A stretch of 13,944 nt of DNA from Saccoglossus kowalevskii (taxonomy: Eukaryota; Hemichordata; Enteropneusta; Harrimaniidae), in contig NW_003128381.1 in NCBI RefSeq assembly GCF_000003605.2, positions 2,361 through 16,304 on the forward strand, in the 5' to 3' direction. The notes below the pieces were generated by a model that made no database searches, had not been told where the DNA came from, and saw only the letters and a program-made list of their open reading frames with translations. The translations under genes and the position numbers were made by a program. Positions 1-8,769 of this stretch are shown here, one piece after another (position 1 is the first letter of the stretch; every line of letters starts with the position of its first letter).

Positions 1-452
1 AGACGGTCTTTTACGGAATAAAATAGACTGGTGTCATCAGCAAATAGTCTGAATGAAAAAAAGGGGGGATGATCGAGAAATGTCATTAATATAAACTAAA
101 AAAAGAAGAGGGCCTAGCATTGACCCTTGTGGTACCCCTGTGGAAATAGTTTCACAGTCAGAATCATTGTTTTTAGTACTGACATATTGTTGCCGACCGT
201 CCAAAACAGTTTTAAACCAGTTCAAAGTTGACCCTCTAATCCCATATTGTTGTAGTTTAGCTAGCAAAATACTGTGATCAATGGTATCGAAAGCTTTTCT
301 CAAATCTATAAAAGCACCAAGGGTGACAAAACCTTCATCAATTCTTTTTGAGATTTCAGCTGTGAGATCAGCTAAGGCGAGTTTAGTGCTATATTGCTTT
401 CGGAACCCGTACTGATTTTCTGAAAGAATTTTAAATTTGTCCATAAAGGCAC
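1..452 (-). pseudogene. LINE reverse transcriptase, catalytic part (broken)
   Basis: The frame 37-444 encodes the fingers/palm region of a LINE reverse transcriptase: G-F-R-K near the start, the metal-binding Asp in F-I-D-L-R-K-A-F-D-T-I-D-H, then G-V-P-Q-G-S-M-L-G-P-L-L-F and Y-I-N-D-I. The frame fails at a C6-T7 run (plus-strand A56-62 and G63-68). One frame over, the catalytic F-A-D-D-T resumes at 30-44. A one-base change in this homopolymer separates motif B from motif C, so the enzyme cannot be made. The apparent start Met at 444 is an internal codon of the original ORF, exposed by the element inserted next to it. Confidence 0.9.
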
Positions 453-668
453 CAATCTGATTAAAATAAGATCCTGGTTGGCTTAATTTTTTTAAAAAAT
501 TTTTTTTTGATATAATTACTATAATTATTATTTATTTTAATTATTTACAATAATTATTATTTATTTTAATTATTGTTGACGTTACAATTATTTTGCTGCA
601 AGAATGGTTTTGTTCGTGAAAGGTGGCTTAAAAATTAAGCCAACCAGGATCTTATTTTAATCAGATTG
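453..668. mobile_element. 216-bp inverted-repeat element (MITE) inserted in the LINE
   Basis: The ends are perfect 39-bp inverted repeats starting CAATCTGATTAAAATAAGAT. The element is flanked by a perfect 9-bp direct repeat TAAAGGCAC at 444-452 and 669-677. The interior is almost pure A/T, has no ORF, and includes a 25-bp segment present twice (about 521 and 551). Removing the element and one 9-mer rejoins the reverse transcriptase frame exactly, which confirms both boundaries. A 9-bp duplication is typical of Mutator-like elements and is also seen in Merlin; the superfamily is not settled. The element has no transposase and would depend on another copy. Confidence 0.93.
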
Positions 669-1665
669 TAAAGGCACACAACTGTTTATTGGCGAATGAT
701 TCGAATAGTTTGCTGAAGGTAGGTAAAATGGAGATCGGCCTGTAGTTTCCAACTTCATAAGCACACCCTTTCTTGAAAATGGGAGTCACCCGTGCTTTTT
801 TTCAGTTTGTCAGGGAATACACCTTTCGACAAGGAACAATTTATAATATAGGCGATTGGTTCGGCAATATATTCAGCAGCCACTTTCACAAGTTTTGGGT
901 GAATACCGTCATAACCAACGGATTTACGAATGTCAAATTTGTCAATTTCATTTAAGACATCGTGTGCACAGACAGGGCGAAAGAAAAAAGACTCTGATTG
1001 TCTGTTGCCAAGGTAGTCATTAAAATTGGTGTTACAGGTAATCTCCGAAGCAAGCTTTGGGCCAATGTTAACAAAGTAAGAATTGAACAAATGTGCAATA
1101 TCCTTACTCTTTGTAACAAATTCATCTGGTTTGGTGGTTGATTTTAATTTTTGAGGGGTTCCAGCTTTGCACATGTTTCCATTCATTATTTTATTAATGG
1201 CCTGCCATGTTTTATTATTATTGCCAGCGGAGGTGCAAAATCTGTCACGAAAATACGACTTCTTGGCAGCTTTCAACAGTTTACAGAGAATATTACGGTA
1301 CTTTATATACTGATTATGTACTGTTGAGCTGACAGAATGTCGTTTTGTTTTAGAAAATAGTTTGTGTTTATTTTTAGCAGTCCCTTAGTAATCCAGGGCT
1401 TTTTGAGTGATTTGGGCGAAAAACGAGTTTTAATCATTGGGACATGTTTAGCGACAACGTTGTTAAACGGATTGTAAAAGGCGTCGTAGGCCAAATTTGG
1501 ATCTGATATTTCATAAATTGGTATCCATGACGTTTTTGCAACATCCGCTTTGAATGATTCAGATTAAACAAAGAAATGTCATGTTTGTAACTATTTGTTG
1601 GATTTGTGTTAAATATATGACGTAAATGTTTAAAAACAGCAAAAATTGGAAAATGATCCCTAAGA
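669..1665 (-). pseudogene. LINE ORF2, endonuclease end to start of RT (broken)
   Basis: In minus-strand order this part carries the endonuclease tail (R-D-H-F-P-I-F), a linker with D-I-S-L-F-N-L, P-W-I-T-K-G-L-L, a K-K-S-Y-F-R-D segment, G-V-F-P-D-K-L-K-K, and the start of the RT domain (N-Y-R-P-I-S-I-L). The frame shifts near 1565, near 1380, and at a seven-T run at 796-802, where one extra base separates K-L-K-K from the motif reading T-P-I-F-K-K-G. These are ordinary decay marks, although the homopolymer shift could be a sequencing error. The open stretches 755-1276 and 1303-1494 are pieces of this single former ORF. Confidence 0.88.
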
Positions 1666-1862
1666 TTCGCTGCACTTCACTCCATTGCCATGTCATACTA
1701 GTATGAATCAGTATTAGTTTTTTTAAACTTTTTTCAGAGGGCATGATTTCGCTCCGTTCAGGCAGCAAAGGTCCAAGTCTTTCGGCACAAGCCGAGATGA
1801 CGCGCGGATTTAGTGGGAGACGCCCCCCCCCCCCCCATTCAGCCCGCAAAAAATAAAAATAA
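1666..1862. other. Unassigned sequence next to the LINE, with a C14 tract
   Basis: This stretch is richer in G/C than its surroundings and contains a run of 14 C at 1823-1836. An open minus-strand frame crosses it (to 1849) but reads into the LINE in the wrong frame and resembles nothing I recognise. It may be the degraded 5' end of the LINE or unrelated target DNA. The C tract is a likely spot for length errors. Confidence 0.5.
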
Positions 1863-1977
1863 ATCGTTTGCTTAGTAAGATATGTTTGTTTATCGTTCGC
1901 CTATTTAGTTGTATTTACTTATCGTTTACTTACTAATTTTTATGTGTTTATCGTTAGCCTTTTCAGTTCTATTTGTT
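1863..1977. repeat. 58-bp tandem duplication, two copies
   Basis: TCGTTTGCTTAGTAAGATATG (1864) and TCGTTTACTTACTAATTTTTATG-like sequence (1922), and TATCGTTCGCC (1891) and TATCGTTAGCC (1949), recur at a spacing of 58 bp. The copies have diverged by several substitutions. No coding content is apparent. Confidence 0.65.
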
Positions 1978-2109
1978 GTTCATTTGCATATTGTACAACG
2001 ATCGAATGACAGGCGAATTCTGTTTTGTCCGTGCTCTATGAATAATGCATTTTCGATATTCATTGTATTGTTTATTACGTTGGCTACCTCGATGCAGTAA
2101 ATAATAATA

Positions 2110-2250
2110 TGTTTCTTTGTGAAGTATCGAGTAAATGTAAAACAGTCGGATACCAGTGAAACAACCCATGTTGAGGCTACCCGAAAACACGAATTGAATC
2201 ATGCGTGCTCTTAGAATATGAGACGGCAATTAGGAATGATGCAGCTATGT
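2110..2250 (+). pseudogene. Relic of a START-gene last exon
   Basis: Three blocks align in order with the acceptor and last exon of the plus-strand START gene (8493-8640). TGTTTCTTTG at 2110-2119 matches the intron's pyrimidine tract at 8493-8502. AAATGTAAAACAGT at 2133 matches AAGTGTAAAGCAGT. CGTGCTCTTAGAATATG at 2204-2220 is an exact 17-base match to 8593-8609, followed by GGCAAT and AGGAA in register. In the matching frame it reads V-L-L-E-Y-E-T-A-I-R, against V-L-L-E-Y-G-M-A-M-R in the intact gene. The middle has two in-frame stops and the acceptor AG is lost. Because intron sequence is included, this is a DNA-level duplicate, not a retrocopy. Confidence 0.75.
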
Positions 2251-2300
2251 TCGCTCGATTTCTGACGTCATTGGGGGTACATCTACGCAATTCACGTGAT

Positions 2301-2464
2301 GTGTGGTTGTTATCTAAGTATTACTAAAATTCCACAGCTTTGATTATCTTGCAATTGAACATCACGTCTAGTCATAGTATAGCCAGCACATCGGTTAATT
2401 ATATTCACCTATCCCATAATATTATCAAAATAATCAAAGCAAATTTGCTTGCTGTAGATTTGAA
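2301..2464 (+). repeat. Direct repeat copy 1 (upstream of exon 1)
   Basis: This 164-bp segment, beginning GTGTGGTTGTTATCTAAGTA, recurs in intron 1 at 4067-4244 with only a few substitutions and one 14-bp length difference. It lies about 380 bp upstream of the START gene's start codon. No inverted ends or target duplication were seen. Confidence 0.93.
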
Positions 2465-2845
2465 CATTCGGGGTCACAGCCACCTTGTAAATTGGCCGGA
2501 CTGTATGGAAGAACGAGATGTAGGTCATATCCACCTTGTACATTGGTCACACTGCAATGGGTGTATATCAGATATCCTTATATGTAAAACGATTGAAATC
2601 TGACTAGACTTTGGAAGGGTAGGATGGTTGTTTAGATGAACTCAGTAGAATACGATGCAATCATTTTTGTGTTACCAAGGACACAAATGACATTCAGGCC
2701 ACGACGTAGTCAGATAGTATTGTCTTAATGGTTAATATTATATCTTAGCCAGTTGTATTGACATCATTGTGCGATACACGACGAATCTGGCGGGTACATC
2801 GGTGAGCGAATTTATCTGGTTGTATAATTCACATAAACAGAAAAA
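2465..2845 (+). other. 5' flank of the plus-strand START gene
   Basis: This should contain the promoter and 5' untranslated region, but no convincing TATA box or initiator can be named. A diverged two-copy repeat with a period of about 51 bp occupies 2470-2575; CCACCTTGTA recurs at 2480 and 2531. The start codon sits in a good animal context, with A at -3 and G at +4. Confidence 0.4.
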
Positions 2846-2935
2846 ATGGCAGATTACAAAGCTATTGCTGGAGAGACAATCAGAATAGTATTAAACTACG
2901 TGGACGATGATGAATGGACTGTACATAAAACTACG
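2846..2935 (+). CDS. START gene 1, exon 1 (residues 1-30)
   Basis: The ATG in AAAAAATGGC starts a 30-codon frame that ends exactly at the donor ACG|GTAGGA (phase 0); reading on meets a stop two codons later. The segment begins M-A-D-Y-K-A-I-A and carries the conserved Trp seen early in START domains. The exact start rests on this good context and on the family's usual length. Confidence 0.75.
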
Positions 2936-5900
2936 GTAGGATAGTTTGTGTATTTTGCCGTTCAATATAACATTTTGACCTCTGTATATCATACCAGGTG
3001 AAAAAAACGCCTTTTTTTTTTTTTTTTTTTTTTTTTGATTTTTTTTAAATGAATGGAATAGAAATGTGAAATGTAGGTTCACGATAAATCGATTACAAAT
3101 CAATTATATTACAGGTGGCGTCATAGTTAGTTCGCTTGTTATTAAATTGACCACGATCATAGGGTCTTACGATGATTTGAACACATAGACCAACATTAGT
3201 ATGCCATCCCAAACGCAGAAAAGAAAGATGTTGTTACATTACAACTACGGGCGGGAAAAAATGCCGAGGTGGTAAAGTTTACTGTGGATTTGATGCACCA
3301 TTACTTATCCAGTATCGATTGGTGTAATGATTTTACAACCTATGGGATATATATCATTTCACCCCGGTATACTTTATTTTTTTCTGCACACTTTTGTCAT
3401 CTGATTGTAAAATAGGTGTTCATGTGCTCGTCATACCCATGCATACCCTTCTCAACCAGGAATCCTAGAAAAATGGCCCGTCCCTTTGAATAAACAGCTG
3501 CACCCCGTTCTTTACTAGATATTCTGGCAATGGCTCGTCCCTTAGAGCAAACAGACGCACATCGTTCTTTACTAGATATTCCGGCAATGGCTCGTCCCTT
3601 AGAGCAAACAGACGCACATCGTTCTTAAGTGTACCCCTGTAGTGGCCCGACTCAACTTAATATTTCTGTCCACACTTTTTGTTTCTATAACTATTACTTC
3701 AACATTTCTATAAATATATAAAGGCCATACGTAAAGAGTCCTGGTTGCGGGCGGTAATCGCTAAATGATGTCTCCATTAATACAAGAGGACAGTTTTGTA
3801 ATAAAAAAAAAACAGAAATAACCTGTATATAAATATACACCGGTTATCAGTCAAGTCGTCAATAACCAAAAAGAAAAAAAAGAAAGAAATGATAAAGGGT
3901 TGTTGAGTTAATGATTAAAATAAAATGACAAATTGCAAATACAGTTGAGAGGTGAGCTATGGTGATATCTCCAACGACCTATCATCGATGAATTAATATG
4001 GAAACCAAAACTTGGGTCGAAATTGATTAAACCTTATATGTATGCGGGTCATTACAATTTAATATTGTGTGGTTGTTATCTAAGTATTACTAAAATTCCA
4101 CAGCTTTGATTGTCTTGCAATTGCACATCACGTCTAGTCTTAGTATAGCCAGCACATCGGTTAATTATATTCACCTATCACATAATATTACTTGGTTTGT
4201 GTTATCAAAATAATCAAAGCAAATTTGCTTGCTGTTGATTTGAAAACAAAATCTTTATTGTACATACATTTTGCCGGTCACTTTAAAGATTTTAATGTAT
4301 TATCAACATCACATCGGTCTCCACGTCAATTTACATATAAATATGACATACATTTTACCGGTCACTTTAAAGATGTTAATGTATTATCAACATCACATCG
4401 GTCTCCACGTCAATTTACATATAAATATGACATACATTTTGCCGGTCACTTTAAAGATGTTAATGTATTATCAACATCACATCGGTCTCCACGTCAATTT
4501 ACATATAAATATTTGGAGTTAGAAATGCACAAAACGATTTGCATATCTCGGAACATCGAACTAATTATAGTGAACGCATTGTGTCACTACAGTGTTTGTT
4601 TCTTGCACTAATTTGTTTACAGAAGGAAGGCAAAGTATCTTACAAGAAATCACGTGAATGGGACGGATATGTGTAAGTATTAGAGCATAGCATTTGACAC
4701 GTATTCATATAAAAAATAAACTTTTGAAGATAAAGTTAAGAATTCTATACTAATAATTTGATAAATCCCTATAATATGTAAATATCTGCAAACAAAACAT
4801 TAAATGTTGAAGAATGTGGAAATAGAAATTAAGCAGCGAGCTTGAAACATAACAAGTGCACAATAACTTTGTTCCGAACACATTACACATTACGGGACTC
4901 CGCCGTATTAGCACATTCCCACAACATTTAATGTTTTTTTAATTAACAGATACAGGATTGACACAACAATGGATTGCAGTCCACGGACAGCACAAGAAAT
5001 AGTATTCAACAAAGACAAGCACCTGAAATGGAACAAAAACCAGAAGGAAATTACAATATTGAAAACTATTGAAGAGGTGAGTTAAAGATGTAATATCGAC
5101 GAGAACATGTATTTTTGGTATTGTTGTTTGATACTTTATACATTGGATTGTAATGTATTACATGAAAACACTGTTTTCGTGGCATACATCTGAGTATTCG
5201 TTCGAAAATGAAATTCTCCAATATAAATGTGCAGCGGTTGTTTTTGTACGTAAAATAACAATCAATGCGCATGCGTAATATTGTTTTAGATTTGTCATCA
5301 AACAAATATTACAACTTAAATGTATTTCACCATTTTTATTTTCACCAGTTTTATCATGATTTGTTTTACAGTATGGAAAGTATCAAATAAAAGTATTACT
5401 ATAATTACCATTGTTTCTTCGTTCATATTGCGTCTTTAAGGTTGGCCACAATTACTATTGTTTTTCGTTCATATTGCATCTTTAAGGTTGGTCGCAATTA
5501 CCATTGTTTCTTCGTTCATATTGCGTCTTTAAGGTTGGACACAATTACTATTGTTTTTTCGTTCATATTGCATTTTTAAGGTTGGACACAATTACTATTG
5601 TTTTTCGTTCATATTGCATTTTTAAGGTTGGACACAATTACTATTGTTTTTCGTTCATATTGCATCTTTAAGGTTGGTCACAATTACTATTGTTTTTCGT
5701 TCATATTGCATTTTTAAGGTTGGACACAATTACTATTGTTTTCGTCAATATTGCATCTTTAAGGTTGGTCACAATTACCGTAGTCTCAGCATATCTCAAA
5801 ATGATGTTAAGTTACATGTGGTAATATTAGTTGCAAATTGATAAGGGTAATTATAATAAATAACATTGTTTTTCTATTAGATAATGATTTAAAACGGCTT

Positions 5901-8647
5901 CCTATGAAAATAGTTCTAAAACGCCTACTTTTTACATTTGTTTTATAAAAATATCTTTTCTTCCCATGTTGATGATTCATTTCAAAATCAATAACTATTA
6001 ACCACTTTTGACACAGTAATTTGATCAATGTTTTGCTTCTATTGAGTTGGTCGAATGCTCAGAACGAATTCAACCGCGAGTTGAATTTTCCATGCAAAAT
6101 TATATACTTATATGACAACGTGCATAAGAACTAGGTCGGCTGGTTTCCACTTCATTTCACGAACTGTTATTGCTGCTTTTATCTGAGGTATTTAATGTTT
6201 GAAAGTAGAGGTCCAGAATAAGCGTTATCAGCGATCATTCAGAACGTTCTTGCAGGCTAATTAGTTGATAAAAAGCGATTTACAAAGGCGATTGGTCATA
6301 TGTGGTTAGAAGCCTGTAAAAACGATCATACCCTCTACCAAGTGCATCTGATTTTTAAAAAATGTCCCCACAAGATTTACTATTTCAAACAAGACTGAAA
6401 TACAAGAAAATCAAATGTCATATTAGGATCAGTGAATCGACGGAGAATAACAAGAATGTCAGTTAGAGTTTGAAAGGTACATAAACTATTCAATGTGTTA
6501 TCTTACAGGGTTGCGAAGTTCGACATTCTAGTTCACCTTCTGCAATGATGGGTTTGATATCACCACGTGACTTCTGTAATATTTTCGGAACTGCCAGCTT
6601 TCCAGAAAAAGATCTTATTATAGTTTACTGTGAGTACACACGGCTTCTCTAAAGCGACATCCGCAATCTCTAAATATAGCATAAGTTCAAGTCGTATGAG
6701 GGGAAATGTCTGTCTTCGTTGTTTTTGTTCATGTTGTTGTTGTTTCCATCGTGAAACTTTTTCTTGTGGTTACAATAACTAAAAAATGTTATCTGATCAT
6801 CTCCATATCACTATGAAATGTCAATCAAGTTCAATTTTAATGTAACTACTACGGTGCCGATAACTGCTAATTAGATAAGTGTAGAAAACTGATATCTTGT
6901 TTTCATTATCAGCATAAATCAAAAAGTGTAGTTTTCATTATTAGCATAAATCAAAAAGTGTAGTTTTCCCGATGTTTTCAAATCTATCCAGTATTACATT
7001 TACCCTATATATAATACTGCATTATTATTTAGGAACTTTTATACAAATTATTTTATCCTTATCTATGAGAGGTATATATTAATTTAGATTAATACAATAC
7101 ATTTAGTGTTAAATGAAGAACACATTAGCTATTAATAATTAATATGTAATAATTGAGTTTGGTTAGTATTTTGCTCTTCAAATTTTGCTTAGTTATGTTG
7201 CTGTTCTACTATTTTAAGAAACTTTTATACAATTTATGTTACATTATTTTGTAAATGACATAAATACAGTACATTATTAATTATTATAGAATCATTCGAA
7301 AAACATGAATATTAATGTTTCTTTTTTATTTAATTATTGTGATTTCGTTGTTCTTATTCATTTTTGGTAAAAAAAAAAATGTTCACACCTACATTTTAGC
7401 CGGTATTTTCACCCAAAATGGAATTTTTAATCTAGATTTAATTTATCGTTATATTCATCAATCCGTTCGTTATTTATTCTAGATTTTTAATGGCCATGGT
7501 TACTAGTATTAAAGTTACGTTATGTTTCTGTTTTCTTACTGTCACTTCATCAGCTTACTTTGTTTTAGAAGTAAAAATGAAACAGTCCTTTATTTAAAGC
7601 AGCTTGGCGATTTTATTATAACAACCACGTACAATTGTGTTTCATTAGACCAAACAGTGCAGTATGAGACATGTCCACCCAGAGATAAATACGTACGTGC
7701 TATTAATTACCCGTCTGGTACGGTTATCTTTCCTATCGAAGGGTAAGTTATTACGTATATTCTAGCTCTCGATGAATTATACAAACATTGGGTGATTAAA
7801 TTACTAGTTTAAGTTGTATATACACCTACTAATAGATCGATTTATAAGAAAAGTTATATACACCTACTAATAAGTTGATTTATATGGAAAGTTGTATACA
7901 CCTACTAGTTGGTCGATTTACGGGTACAGTTATATACACCTACTAGTAGGTTGGTTTACGAATAAAGTTATATACACCTACTAGTAGATCAATTTACGGG
8001 TAAAGTTGTATACACCTACGAGTAGGTTGGTTTATGGGGAAAGTTATATACACCTACTAGTAGGTTGGTTTATAGGGAAAGTTATATATACCTACTAGTA
8101 GTTCGATTTACGGGTAAAGCTGTATATACCTACTAGTACATGTAGGTTGGTTTACGAATAAAGTTATATACACCTACGAGTAGGTTGGTTTATGGGGAAA
8201 GTTATATACTCCTACTATAGCTAGTTGGTCGATTTATAGAGGAAACTATATACACCTACTAGTAGGTATATTTTTACGAAAAAGACACGAAATTAATGCA
8301 TACAAATGAGAATTGGATAGATATGATGGATTCCTTGATAAGATGATAATAGCTTTTTTCTGAATATCAATGAAATTGATCTGCACGCTGTTTCTAACTC
8401 AATATTTTATTTTTGTTTATCGTTAATTTCGCTGTTGTCATTAAATTACAAAACGATTACTGTGTTGATTTATTATGATATATAGTCTTCATTGTTTCTT
8501 TGCAGAGAACCGGACAAGTGTAAAGCAGTGGTCATCACACAGTTTGATGCTAAACTCCGTCCCAAATCACTAGCTGAAAAATTCTACCCATCCGTGCTCT
8601 TAGAATATGGAATGGCAATGAGGAAAGGTGCGGTCACCTGTGCCTAA
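2846..8647 (+). CDS. STARD5-like: START-domain lipid-transfer protein, STARD4/5/6-like (six exons)
   Basis: Joining 2846-2935, 4623-4672, 4950-5076, 6509-6629, 7649-7742 and 8506-8647 gives an uninterrupted 207-residue protein. That is close to the ~205-220 residues of single-domain STARD4/5/6 proteins, which consist of the START fold alone and carry sterols or related lipids through the cytosol. Visible family marks are an N-terminal D-D-E-W (Trp24), S-P-S-A-M-M-G-L-I-S-P-R-D-F (98-111), N-Y-P-S-G in the next exon, I-T-Q-F and the C-terminal helix region starting P-K-S-L-A-E-K-F. There is no signal peptide or membrane segment. All introns are GT-AG. The best match from memory is STARD5, through S-P-R-D-F and the C-P-P segment, but assignment within the subfamily and the ligand are uncertain. 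The gene faces a paralog on the other strand. Confidence 0.88.
3012..3036. repeat. Poly-T tract (25 T) in intron 1
   Basis: A run of 25 T is followed by GA and eight more T. It lies 77 bp after the exon 1 donor. It may be the tail of an antisense retroelement or simple slippage; no adjoining element was recognised. Confidence 0.8.
3471..3627. repeat. 57-bp tandem repeat, three units (intron 1)
   Basis: ATGGCTCGTCCCTTAGAGCA recurs with a 57-bp period: a diverged first unit from 3471, then near-identical units from 3528 and 3585. The third ends where the sequence turns to GTTCTTAAGTG. The unit is a multiple of three and one plus-strand frame stays open, but nothing indicates coding. Confidence 0.88.
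4067..4244 (+). repeat. Direct repeat copy 2 (intron 1)
   Basis: This is the second copy of the 2301-2464 segment, in the same orientation and 1766 bp further on, with an extra CTTGGTTTGTGTTA near 4191. Exon 1 lies between the two copies. Confidence 0.93.
4263..4514. repeat. 84-bp tandem repeat, three near-identical units (intron 1)
   Basis: Units begin at 4263, 4347 and 4431 with CATACATTTTGCCGGTCACT (or ACCGG in the second) and differ at only a few bases. At 84 bp the unit is exactly 28 codons, so two plus-strand frames stay open across the array and give spurious repetitive ORFs (4192-4611 and 4271-4522). The near identity suggests recent amplification. The array ends 108 bp before exon 2. 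Confidence 0.93.
4623..4672 (+). CDS. START gene 1, exon 2
   Basis: This 50-nt exon lies between the acceptor TTGTTTACAG and the donor GTAAGT. It encodes K-E-G-K-V-S-Y-K-K-S and ends two bases into the Val codon that exon 3 completes. The paralog on the other strand has a 50-nt exon at the same place. Confidence 0.88.
4950..5076 (+). CDS. START gene 1, exon 3
   Basis: This 127-nt exon lies between AATTAACAG and GTGAGT. It encodes the segment with R-I-D-T-T-M-D-C-S-P and then the basic H-L-K-W-N-K-N-Q-K. The length and both phases match the paralog's exon at 11818-11944. Confidence 0.9.
5394..5778. repeat. 46-47-bp minisatellite, about eight units (intron 3)
   Basis: TTTAAGGTTGG recurs at 5435, 5481, 5528, 5575, 5621, 5667, 5713 and 5758, a period of 45-47 bp. 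Each unit also holds a variant of ATTACTATTGTTTTTCGTTC. Units alternate between GGTTGGTC and GGTTGGAC forms, suggesting a higher-order mix. The array lies about 320 bp after exon 3. Confidence 0.95.
6509..6629 (+). CDS. START gene 1, exon 4
   Basis: This 121-nt exon lies between TCTTACAG and GTGAGT, leaving one base (T) of the next codon. It encodes the most conserved part of the protein, including L-I-S-P-R-D-F, then F-P-E-K-D-L-I-I-V-Y. It shares 18 of 40 residues with the paralog's exon 4. Confidence 0.92.
6900..6966. repeat. 32-bp tandem duplication (intron 4)
   Basis: Two copies of TTTCATTATCAGCATAAATC-like sequence followed by AAAAAGTGTAG lie 32 bp apart and differ by one base (TATC versus TATT). 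The rest of this intron is AT-rich with no recognisable content. Confidence 0.88.
7649..7742 (+). CDS. START gene 1, exon 5
   Basis: This 94-nt exon follows the acceptor TTTCATTAG and ends at GG|GTAAGT. The acceptor was chosen because it alone completes the split Tyr codon (T|AC) left by exon 4. AG dinucleotides near 7568 are in the wrong phase. The exon encodes Y-Q-T-V-Q-Y-E-T-C-P-P-R-D-K-Y and I-N-Y-P-S-G. Its length and phases equal those of the paralog's 10710-10803 exon. The same frame is open back to 7522 only by chance, through intron sequence. Confidence 0.88.
7811..8283. repeat. ~38-bp minisatellite with palindromic core, about 12 units (intron 5)
   Basis: Roughly twelve units of the form AGTTATATACACCTACTAGT plus AGGTTGGTTTA and a variable AT/G end recur every 38-44 bp. 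The core CCTACTAGTAGG, present in full in several units, is a perfect 12-bp palindrome. Units vary at the bases after the core (GGTTGG, GATCAA, GGTCGA) and in small insertions. The array fills more than half of intron 5. Confidence 0.95.
8506..8647 (+). CDS. START gene 1, exon 6 (C-terminus)
   Basis: This begins after TTTCTTTGCAG; its first base completes the Gly codon of exon 5. It encodes E-P-D-K-C-K-A-V-V-I-T-Q-F and P-K-S-L-A-E-K-F-Y-P, then the C-terminal helix region, ending at TAA 8645-8647. A decayed duplicate of this exon and its acceptor lies at 2110-2250. Confidence 0.92.
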
Positions 8648-8769
8648 CTTCTCATCAACACAACTCACTTATTAATCAGTGTCAACTCTCATCCGGGACA
8701 TACTTTGATATTACATATTTGTTGTCTTTTTTGAAGAGTTATTTTTGTCTTGCATCGATAGAATACATA

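Larger units (their letters stand above)
1..1665 (-). mobile_element. Degenerate non-LTR retrotransposon (LINE), CR1/Jockey-like, partial
   Basis: Read on the minus strand, this stretch gives the end of an APE-type endonuclease (R-D-H-F-P-I-F near 1640-1660, where the family normally has S-D-H), a linker, and a reverse transcriptase with the Y-R-P-I-S motif, the D-L-R-K-A-F-D motif, G-V-P-Q-G-S and the catalytic F-A-D-D-T at 30-44. That order is typical of LINEs in the CR1/Jockey group. The copy continues past the left edge, so its 3' end is not visible. Its 5' end fades near 1665, with weak endonuclease-like residues possibly to about 1745, suggesting 5' truncation. At least four reading-frame breaks and one inserted element make it inactive. 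Family placement is by motif style only. Confidence 0.9.

Noticed and set aside
773-955. 60-codon plus-strand frame
   Set aside because: It is antisense to the reverse transcriptase fragment of the LINE.
1969-2229. 86-codon minus-strand frame
   Set aside because: It runs antisense through the START exon relic and has no family features.
2891-3103. 70-codon minus-strand frame with a poly-lysine stretch
   Set aside because: The lysines come from the poly-T tract and the frame is antisense to exon 1.
5394-5778. CRISPR array
   Set aside because: Units are head-to-tail copies of the whole period with no unique spacers, and the setting is an animal intron.
7522-7648. Upstream half of the 7522-7746 frame as coding sequence, using AG near 7568 as acceptor for exon 5
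   Set aside because: All AG sites there leave one base before the next codon, but exon 4 needs two. Only TTTCATTAG at 7640-7648 restores the phase, and it matches the paralog's 94-nt exon.
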